A stretch of 64,000 nucleotides of DNA from the NCBI GenBank assembly GCA_940671915.1, contig CALNVZ010002100.1, positions 13,351,672 through 13,415,671 on the forward strand, read 5' to 3'. The stretch comes from Paracentrotus lividus. Taxonomy: Eukaryota; Echinodermata; Echinoidea; Camarodonta; Echinidae. The position numbers were made by a program, and so were the translations under genes. This document shows positions 1-11,800 of the stretch, piece by piece. Numbering within the stretch: position 1 is the first letter of the stretch; the number at the start of each line of letters is the position of its first letter. A model generated the notes under the pieces. The model was not told the DNA's origin. It saw nothing but the letters and a program-made list of their open reading frames with translations, and did no database searches.

Positions 1-2841
1 ATTGGCGACAGCATGTGAGATGAGAAGCACAAAGACATCAAGGACCTTGTGACCAGCTGCATTCGACACACTCTCAATAGCCTGCAGATGTAATCAGTGA
101 AGGGATAGATATTAATTTATGCTAAGTATGAATACTATCATTTCGATACTTCTACGAGTCTTAATCATCTTCCACATCGCAGTCATCGTCACCATCATCA
201 CAGCGTGGGGGTTGACAAGCATAAAGATGTTAATGACGTTGTGGCTGCCCGCGTTGGACACACTCCCAATGGCTTGTGGATATAATCAACTATGAGATGG
301 ACACAAATTGCTACAAGGGCCCTCTTGCATAAAAAGTTGCGATTGAATGCAACTACAAAAAAACCATGCATGTCCAAACTAGTGATCCTGATTGGTCGAA
401 AATCAAGTGAGTTTGATTTTTTTAGTTGTGTTGGATCACAACTTTTTTAGCACGTTATGCAGGGCCCGCTGGGAGAACAGTTGATTAGAACTGAAGCGGC
501 TACCCTGGGTAAATAAAAGATATTATTATCATTATTATTATGCAGGAGGGCCCTGAAATTTATTTATTTATTTACTTATTTATTTATGCTGTTTTATTTA
601 TACAGGGTAGCCCCATCAGTGGTATAACATTGTTTTCCAGGGGGCCCTGTGAACATATACAATACATACAAAATAAACATGAATCAACATAAAACATAAA
701 CAAATAACAACAATTTAACATCATAGAGGTCAAGTTCAGTTCTGTAAAAGTGGTATTGGATAAAGTTAGCTAATAAGTAATAGTGCTCAAATATGAAAAG
801 AATGGTTTTAATTTCAGAGACCTTAACATGCAACTTCTTTAGTGAGAAAATGAATACAAAATGCAATATTGTTGATTTATAAATTTTGTGATTTGATTCA
901 ATTCGATTTTTGTGTCAATCAACTAATTACCTGTATAAAATATATATTATGCTGATATAAACTTAAATCAGAGCTGACATAAATAATATAATCAATGTAA
1001 CAAACTAAAACTAAGATGGTATCACAAACTAAAATCATTTTTATCATCTAAGTCTACTAAGAGCACATGATCCTCATTAACATAGCCACTCTCCCTACCA
1101 ACAACACGACAACCACCAACACCAGCACCACTACCTTTACCACCACCAGCATTAATCACCATCACCATTCATTACAACCACCAGTGCCATCAATATCACC
1201 ATCAAATGATTCTTAATCATCTATACAATTGTCTAAAAAAAAAAAAAAAAATCCAGCCTCCATCGTCACAACCTCTGTTTCTACCACCACCACCACCACC
1301 ACCACTATCGCCTTTGTCTTCAATTAATCCTCATCAACTAGAGAATATAAAACATCATCCATCTCCATAGCAACTGCATGACTGACTCACCTTCTGCCAC
1401 CCATCTGCAAGTACTTTGTTGAATCTCATGGTTGATTTGATGGTTTCTAATATCAGCATCTCACTGTCTGTTGTCTTCTTATGGGCAGAGACATTTCTGA
1501 AATTAAAAAGTAGTTAGTATGGTTATAACATAAAGTTATTTTAAGTTTCAAATATCATGTGGACAAAAGTTGTGTTTAAACACAATTTTAACAAGACAAA
1601 TGCCATGTAGGGGAGACTGGGGTAATTATGGCCCCCTTTTTCACATTTCCTATTACTACCATTAAATGAAAAGTCCAATGATATTCTAATTATGTAAAAA
1701 TACAGTCAATCTATATACGTATAATATGCAAAAGAAAGTATAAAATTGCTACTTCTCATTTGCATATTAATTACCATTATGTTAACAACTTTGGGGGGCC
1801 ATAATTACCCCAAGGGTTGGGGTATTTATGGCCCCTATTGTAATGACGGTATGAATTCAAATATATTATGCTAATTAATGATGGGAATGCATCATAAATG
1901 TTGTTGGGCATTCCTAATACACTTATCAACCACCAACAATGATTTAGTCAATAATTGGTTCAGCCAAAATGTTGAAATTTTGCAATCAAAGCAATACATA
2001 TATTTATGTACAAAAATGTCCCCATCTACGCTTATCTGCGCTTATACACTGTTTATGCATTGGGGGCCATAATTACCCCAAATGACATTTTCAATTTGAT
2101 CCCCCTTTACAGCTCTATTATTGAAGATATTCAGGTGGAAGTTTTCTGTTGTCTTTTTTACTTCCTATTGTTTCAGTTTCAATCAAAATTTCATCTTAAA
2201 TTATTTTAATTAATGATATCACACCCCACATAAAAAAGCAGACTTGCCACTTTCCAACGAACAGAATTGTAATTGCCATACATTTTAGGCTCCCCTAAGC
2301 ACAAAATTTCATGTAAATGGCTTATTTTTCTCATATGATAGTAGGAAGAGTTTAGCTAGGCATATGTAAAAATTAAATTATCATTGTGTAATGCAGCAAA
2401 GAATTATAAGCTCTCAAAGACAAAGGGGCCATAATTACCCCAGGGCCACAATTACCCCAGTCCCCCTATATGTCCTATATGCTCCCGCCCTTGAAACAAT
2501 TTTTTTTTAAATGGTTACCTCTGCTGCCCTTGACCTTTGTACTCCAAAATCCAACAAGATCATCTTCCTATAGTGATACATACTATCCCCAAGTTTGAAT
2601 TTCATATCTCATATGGTTCTTGAGATATCGCGATAACGAGCAACCCGGGCGGACAGACAACTTGAAAACATGCTTCTGGCATCATGCATTTAATCGCAAC
2701 TCTGCATATAACTAAATGTGGATCTTGTACTTTACTCAAAGCTGCAAGAAGTAACTGTGTCAATTTCAAGTTGCATGAAAGGGTTTTATGTAAGAGGCCT
2801 TTTAAGCTAATCCTATAAAATGCAGTCATATCTATGTATTG

Positions 2842-2885
<44 letters not shown>

Positions 2886-5800
2886 TTATTCTTTACCTTA
2901 TTATAATTGCAAAATGACAAACAAAACTGAGGGGGGGGGGGGTCACACAGTTATAGTTGTACATTTTCTTAATTTTTCAGTAATTGCACATCAAACTTTT
3001 CTAAACTTTCATAAATCAAATGGCTCACCCCGCTGTAGATGGTCTCCCATAAGGAGTGGATGCAGACGTAGGAGGTAGTGATGTGTGGAAATCAAGGTTT
3101 CTTCTCAGCTCACTAATCACCTAGGTACAAGGGAAACAAAAAGAATCATTCAATCATAATTTTCTGAAGTTCCTACGTTGTTATGAATCATGTGCAAGTA
3201 CTGAAAAATGTGTTTCAAGTAACAATCATGGCTATTGAATAAGGAAACACATGAAGTTGTTTCAAATATTATATACATTGAAACCATTTCATAAAATGAT
3301 GATCACATCTTAAAATTTAAATTTTGGAGTATGTTCATTGATGACAATTTGTGGAAAAAAAAAAAAAATGGGGGCACAAAAAGAGCTGTGGAAGATAAAA
3401 AAACTGCTTGTTATAACAGGAGTGGACTGTAATAACTATTTGGGATGCTATTTTCACTACTGTACAGTCTGTGTCAAATAAAATGGTACAAGTTGATTTT
3501 TTTTTTTTTGTATAAAGATTAATCACAACCTGGTATTGTTTGATATTTTTGAAAAGCAGGAAAATCAGACTTTCTTCTGCAATTTTTTCATCAAATTTGG
3601 TGTTTTAGTTTTTGAGATATGACTAGTTTTCTACAATCAAGAAAAATCCATTTTTCGCACGCCGTCCCATGCCTTTGTGTATAGGTTTCGCATAATGGCC
3701 ATTAAATGCTCAATTTCGTCTTCGCACAAAATTTAGCATAACTTTTGTTTTACGAAAGCAAATTATACAGAACAAAGCGTATCAGCAGGGAAAATCTTTT
3801 GGCTTTATTTTGGTACCACATACACCAACCCTGACATACACACATTATTTGAAATAATTTCACACCTAAATATTTTTTTTTCGACTGTACCATTTTTTTT
3901 TACACAGACTGTACAACAACATTCACTCACCTCCCGGGCACTGGAGGATACCCACTGTGCTCTTTATAACAGGAGTGGACTGGAATAACTACATGGGAAG
4001 CAACTTTCACTACTGTACAACCCTTCTCATTCACCTCTAGGGCACTGGAAGATACAGACTGTAGAATGAATTTGCGACCGTGCTCGATATAACAACAGTG
4101 GACTGGAATAACTGAATGGGAGACCACTGCCACTACTGTACGGCCTCTCTCACTCATCTTTTAGGCATCAATGGAAGATACCGACTGTGCTTGAAATAAT
4201 AGGAGTGGACCGTAATAGCTATATGGGAAGCTACTTCCACTACTGTACAACCACTCTCACTCATTTCTTAGGCACTGGAAGATATCGACTGTGCTCATGA
4301 TAAAAGGAGTAGACTGTAATAGCTATTTGGGATGCCTCTCATTACCTCAAGATCATCCCTGAAAGGCATCAAATGTGCTTGTTATATCAAGAGTATACCG
4401 TAATAACTATATGGGGCATCACTTCCACTAATGTGTATAGCCACTCTCACTCACCATCACTTGACCATCACTGCAAGATACTGACTATGCTTGTCAGTAC
4501 AAGATTGGACTGTTATACTACTGTACAACCCCTCTCACTTACCTCAAGAGCATCACTGGAAGAGACAGACTGTAGAATGAACTTGATGACGACAGGGAGA
4601 TCTTCCAGATCAGCAGAAACCAGGCTTTGTAAAGCAGATCCTCGAACCTGAAGATGGAACATGATCGATATTGTACAGATATATTCATGGACAAAAATAA
4701 GAAACACAATATTTCAGGCACACATGTACAAATTTTCCATCATGTCAATTGTCACAGAGGAAAAAAATTATCAAACGGACTTGATGAATACTATTTAATT
4801 GTTAATCATATTTTGACAGTTCTGAACAATGAGTGCATACACAGTGTGCACATATTGTTAGATCAGCCCACCCCCCAAAATTACTTGAATAATGTGTCCA
4901 AGTATTTATGTTTATAAATGTATTTACTAATTCTAATCATATCACACTCAGTTTCAAGTATAGAAAATATCCATTTATTATTTTTTTATTTAGCAGTTCG
5001 TCATTATACATTAAATATTTGTCATCTTGATATCTGAGACAAATTTGTTATTCTGAAGGCTATCTGATCCTACGCAAAAAGGGTACGCCATAATATGCCC
5101 ATGAAGGGAGATCCAACTTTGATAAATAGTAAGGACAAAAAATCTCATAAAATTATATTGTCTTTTTTAAACTGCTTTAAATGAACAGGAAGTTGTACAC
5201 TTACAAGGCATATCCCCCTATAATGGTACAAATAGACACAATATAAAAGTGGGAAATAGCCATAAAGGTGCAAGGCCCCTATTTCAAGGTTCAACATCAT
5301 AGGGCAAGTCCACGCTATTTGTTCCCGAGATGGTGATTTTTCGACTTTTTGACCATTTTTGTGTCAAGTGTGTCAGTGGGTTTGTAAAGGTATAAATAAT
5401 GTGTCATATATCACCATAAAGGGCATGAAATGAACTTAATGCAAATGAGGTCAAAAAGTCATTTCAAGGTCATATGACGTCACAAGGCTCATTAATATTC
5501 ATAAAAAAATATACAAAATGCATTAAAAATGCTATTTTCAACTAATTAAAAAAGAGGTTTGTCATAGGAGTACAACCAAAAAGTAAGTATTTTCTGTTTC
5601 TATATTTTCTTGGCTACCTCTGGTGAAAATATCACGAACCTAGCACATAGCTTTCCATATTTTTAGACTTAAAACATTCAGGTCTCAGAAATGGTCTCAC
5701 AAAAGTTACTGAGCTGATGTAAAATCATACATTTTTATTACCCACCCTCCCACCTTTAGAAATGAAACAAAATAAGTTTTTCTTCCATTTGTGTTTTGTA

Positions 5801-8800
5801 TTATGTTTCTTTTGATTTATCAGAGAAATTTTTTAACAAAAGATGTTGCTACGCCTTGGCTACACCAATTGTTTAATAAAAATATTACAGGGAATAATTG
5901 TCCCGTGTGTTACTGTCCCGTTTGTTACCTGACATAGTTTTTAAAACTTGACCTTTGCCAGAAAACTTGAAGTTGTATTAACGTTAAAATATGTCCTTAC
6001 AATGTTTATTACATATTTAAGAGGATATGACTCCGCAAATTTAGATGTACTTTTTAAATTCAGAGTTATATGTGAAGAAAGTCAAAATTTGAAAACACCA
6101 TTTTTTTTGCGGTCCCGTTTGTTACGGACGAATAAATGATTATAAATTAACTATGAATTGAGTTATTACAACTATTTTTTATGTTTTTGTTGAACATTCT
6201 TAGTACCTTCAGGAATATACCAAAGGAATGAGATTTCATTCAAGATTTTTCAAATAAGCCATATTTTTGGCTCTGAATGTCCCGTTTGTTACCGCGCAAA
6301 ATAGCTTGGACTTGCCCCTTAACAAAAATAAACATTTCAATTAATACACATGTAGCAAACTGTAAATCAATATCATGTTTTTGCTGGACATTAGAGGATG
6401 TATGTGTACAATATGGAACAGTTTCCACAGTAACAGTGGTGTGACTTGTTATGGCCTGAATTCTATGACGGTAGTTTGGCAAAATAGTGTTTGTTCTTGA
6501 CAGAGAACATGGGTGAGTTAGCAGTCAGCGAGCATCATACACAGAGTGTGGTCTCTGTTTTCCGTTCTTGACCAAAACCGCTTTTAAATACCGAAGCCTT
6601 CTGAGAGCAGGCCCATCACACCTGATGGCTACTGTTCTGGACTACATGTACGTTCTCCGTGATTCAGAAAACGTGCTAATGTGGTCCATTGAGATGTATA
6701 TGAATGCAGGTTTGTACATACCTCTCGGAGTAGCTCAGGAGTTAAGTTGAGGTTATCTAAGGCATCAATGATAGGCACAGTCAGCTGGGAATTACATTCA
6801 AGCATATTCCTGTCGGGCGGAGCAATTAGAGGAACAATCAAATTTGATTTTTAAATACGGAAGTTACGGAAGTTTGAAAATTCTTGTTATATTTTATCAA
6901 TGAGGATCCTCAAATTAGTAAAATTGCTTCAAAATGGTTAATTTTGTGGACAACTCTCCATTTGTTTTGTACAAAAGATTCAGATTTCCCCCATGTTTTT
7001 CTTCAAAGGGCATCTTACCTCCTTCTAAACTGAGCACAATGTCATGAGAAAATATAGGCCTATGTCACACCTTATTATGTCACATAACATTGACATATTT
7101 TGTACATTTCATCCCTATAAATCTTTCAAAATACATCTCACCCCTTCTAAACTTAACATGTCATGAGAAATTATATGTCACACCCCCTACGTCAATATCA
7201 GAGCGAGGCAATCAGAAATATGAGAAATAAAGGAAAATGTATGAAAAACTGATACTACTGATACTACTTACTTCAACCTAGTAGCAACCTCGCAGTGTTC
7301 CTGATCACTGACTACCTCTGGAATACAGGCAATGATCTCTCTCTGAACGGAGGGTGAAGATATTTCCACCATCTCTAGCATCTTGTCTGTCATTTCCTGT
7401 ATTATGTTTAGCATAAAGAATACAGAGTTACGTCATTGAATTGATAATATAATTCTGAGCAATTTGATACCTTGAACAGTTTTCTACGACCATCCTGAAT
7501 TAGCGCCCATTAAATTTTGCAGCACACACAGACCTCCAATATTCCTATGCTCTTTATATAGGCAAACACATGCAAATTGAATTTTACTGCAGCTCTTCAG
7601 AACAAAAAGGGACCCCCATTTTTTTTCATATTTGGATAGAGTATGTTTCAAAGATATGATTTCATATCTCATTTGAAATTTGAGATTCTATTACTCTCAA
7701 CCAGCTTTGTATAGGAACCTCATGGTCCATGTACATGTATGTAATTGGTTATTGTTTGACATACCTTACTGTTGATAACATTGTCCATCCAATGAAACTG
7801 ATTGAGAATGAGTTTAGGTAGGTCCACTGCTTCACTGTAGTCAAACATACTACTGCAGAGTGCAAAGGAGATTCAACAACAATAAATTCATCCTGATGAA
7901 GTTAAACAGTTATGCTTAGAGTTACAATACAATGGGAGGAAAATGTTTTATAATTAGAGATTAGAGGTTTGAAATATTAAAGTATTTATGGTAAGTCAAT
8001 ATTATCCAGATTTTCAAGATTTAAAGATTTTTAAGAATGACAAATTTCACAAAACAGAAAAGGTCACGAGTCTAAGATTTCAAGTGTTTTAGGGTTCAAG
8101 ACTTAAGAAATAAAGATTCAGAGATTTTATTATTTCATAGATTGATTATTTCTAGATTCAATACATTCAATCACTTGGATACTGTATTATTATTTTCATT
8201 ATCAATATCATCATCATTATCATTGTCATTATCATTATCAGTATCACTATCAACTTGCTCTGAAAAACAGGCTTCTCAAAAATGCTTATATTGTTAATAT
8301 AATCATCATCATCATCATTAACATTGTCATTGTCATTACTATTATCCCAAACTTACTCTTCTTCCCCCATGAATTCAGGCAGCTTTTCAAGAAGCATGTT
8401 TCTAATCAATATAAATATCATTATCAATATCATTATCACTATCATTATCCTTATCATGATTATTATCATCATTATCACAACTTACTCTTCTTCCCCCATG
8501 AATTCAGGCAGCTTCTCAAGAAGCATGTTTCTAATCAATATAAATATCATTATCAATATCATTATCACTATCATTATCCTTATCATGATTATTATCATCA
8601 CTATCCAAAACTTACTCTTCTTCCCCCATGAATTCAGGCAGCTTCTCAAGAAGCATCTTCACAAGAGCTGGCTGCAAGGACAAAAATAGTACTAGGAAAT
8701 TAAAAAAGAATTATTAAAAAGAAATATCAATAATGAAAATCTAGGTTAAATATCTTCAAATTAACCCTAAACTATTAAGATCTAGGAGGATTTCATTTTC

Positions 8801-11800
8801 TGCATTTTATTATAATTAACTCCAAAAATAATAATAATAATTTACACATGAAAGTGCTGCATAAAAATCAGGCAAAGTATCACTGATCATGTAGTACATA
8901 TTTGCGTAAAATGACAGTACATGACAGCGACAGCACTGAAAAAAAAACCCCCAAATAATGTAATTTTAACAAATGTTGTCTGCTTTTGGCAAATCTCAAC
9001 TCTGAGGTGGCTTGTATGTAGGGTAAGTACAAAGAACAAAGGGTGTAGTTGTTATGGGGGTAATTGTCAGGGGGGTAGTTGTCTAGATACATATACAATG
9101 GTGATGAAACTGACCTGTAGCTCGTCGATGCCAAGTATTAGACGGATGATACTGTCTTGATTGGCCTCCTCTTGCACTGAACAAACAAGAAATATGGTAT
9201 CATCACTACAATCATTGTTATCATTGCATATCGTTATTGTTGTCAACATAGAATTACACTATTATTATCATTAACATTATCCTCATCATCATCAACATGC
9301 ATCATTCTCATCATCATTAGCATCATCATCATCATCATCATCAATCATCATATCATCAGTATCATCATCACATCAATCAGTATCATCATCATCATCATCA
9401 ATCATCATTAGCATCATCATCGTCATCATTAGCATCATCATCATTAGCATCATCAATCATCATCATCATCATATATCATCATCACTCATCATCATTAGCA
9501 TCATTCATTCGTCATCATTATCATCATCAGTATCATCATCATCATCATCAATATAACCATCATCATTTCTCACTGTCTGGGAAACCAACGAAATAATTAT
9601 AACATACACCAAAATATTTGAAACAGCTGAATTAAATGACTTATTATGAGAGAAAGCAAATCATAATAACTTTATGCCTCGTCATTCCAATTTTGGAAAT
9701 GCATTCAAATCATGGATTTCCTTCTCTTTGTGACCAAGACATTTGTTTCAGCTGTTTCAAAAACTTGTTGTTATTCACGTTCTAGTTTCTTATGTTATAA
9801 ATATTCTATATCGTTGGTATCATTGTGGAGATAAACAGTTAATCTACCATAACAATATCATTATAATGACTGAAAAGAATAGAATCCTGGTCACCAAAAT
9901 GAAAGTAAGTTCTCAATTACCTTTCACATTCTACTGATGAGTGTTGGGAGCAGACTGTATTTGAACCTGGAATTTAAAAAAAAAGAAGAGGAATAATAAA
10001 AAATAATATATATATTTTTTTATCAAACCTTAACATAAATGTAATGCCACATATGTACCCCAAATAGGCACACCTTTAATTTTCTTCATGAGAATTAAAT
10101 ATTATTGACCATAGAAATTGCTGCCCCTTTCTATTTAAATTCAAACCAACATAACTTCATCAAGAGCTATAGCACAATATATACCTTTAGACATCAATTT
10201 CTTCATCTAAAACTACAAAATGTCTTCAATAGTATTTTTAATTTGCAGACACCTGAGAAAAAAAAAAAAATGATTTCAAACACTTGGTTTGCCTCATATG
10301 ATGTTTTTAATTCTGATTAACTCTCCTTAAATTACTTTTTTAATTGTTAGTTAGCACGCGTTTACTGTTATGAAAATATAGCAATTTAAATCAACTGAGC
10401 TGTAAGAATGTATTTCCTGACTGGATCTTCAATATGATTCTGAAGGACCCAGAGATGAATTCCTTGACTGTCTGTGGAAACGAAACAAACAAAACAAATA
10501 AAGTTTTTAAAGATTATGAGTTAGTTCAAAATTAAATATAATAAAAATCAATGAAATTGAAGCATTTTACGGTGAGGGGGGGGGGGGAGAGACCTTCTTC
10601 TTCAAATTTTTTAAAAGTTTGACAGAAAAAAAAAAATTAATCAAGAATTAAACATAAAAATGTTTTGTGTTTTACAGTGGAGAGTACCACCGGATGTGGC
10701 AAATGATAGCAAAATTGGGTTGCTATGGATATGTGCTAAAAATAGAATCTTTTGAATGTTCAATGTCATGGATGGATGAGATGCTCATTTTTAACTGATA
10801 GGGCCCATATTCATAAAGCCTTACTAAAGCCAGTTGCAAACTAATTCAGGGCATAAATTTCACGGAGGCCATCGACGGCTATGCCGTGGATGCCTATGTC
10901 CCTGGCCGTGGTGCCCGAGGGGAAACGATTAATTCACGGCACAAACTGGCCTTTGCCTTTTTTCAAGCCTGGCCCTTAATGCCCTTTTCCTGACTGACCT
11001 CTAATACCTACAATAAAAGGGAAATAAATATGTCACTATTTTGTCCACATTAAAAGTCTCAAATCTGTCAGTATGTAACAGAATGTGGTTTTTCCATGAT
11101 ATATAGACAGGCCAAACAGAATTTCATTCTGCAAATCCCTTTTGAAAGGAATTGGTCTGTTTTTCCCCATACAGAAAAGGCTATTATTTTAAACAGAAAA
11201 ATCATCTCCTGCCGACCTGGCTGGTGCATCTTTGGACTCTTCTTTTTCCCCCTATATTTTGTATGTTTTAAGTCTGTGTGTCTTGTCATGATGCTTCATA
11301 TAATGTGATTCTATTGTTTCATTTTTGTTGCCTGGAAATCAATAAATAAAAAATGGTTAAATAAATTTTAGGGAGAAAAAGTGGCCTTCGATGCCCTTTT
11401 TCATGACAAAAATTGGCCGTGGATGCTCTTAAAGTGGGACAAAGTGCCCTAAATTTTGGAGAAAAAATGGCCTTGCCCTAAAAGTAAACGAAATTTAAGG
11501 CCTGTATTATATAGGGAACAGTACACAGTTAGGTGATTAACTAGGCCTATGAAGGTTTTATGAATATGGGCCCAGGCTCGTAAAATATGGGATTACATAT
11601 GTGATATGGTCATATTCAAAAGTGAGTGACACGACATTTGGACAGACAGAAGGGCGCTTATCTTCGCACTTGTAGGTTATGAATGTATAATGACTACCAT
11701 ATTATGTATAATGTAGGAGTGGCAGTGTCATTACCAGTTGGATTTGAATTTTACAATTGGTCCTAGAAATTATTATTAAAAACGGTGCGTGAGTGACACA

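Noticed and set aside
8324..8689. 121-codon Ile-rich ORF with an internal protein repeat
   Set aside because: It is antisense to FANCD2 exon 7 and its tandem copies plus ATC repeat; the repeat is real but the protein is not.
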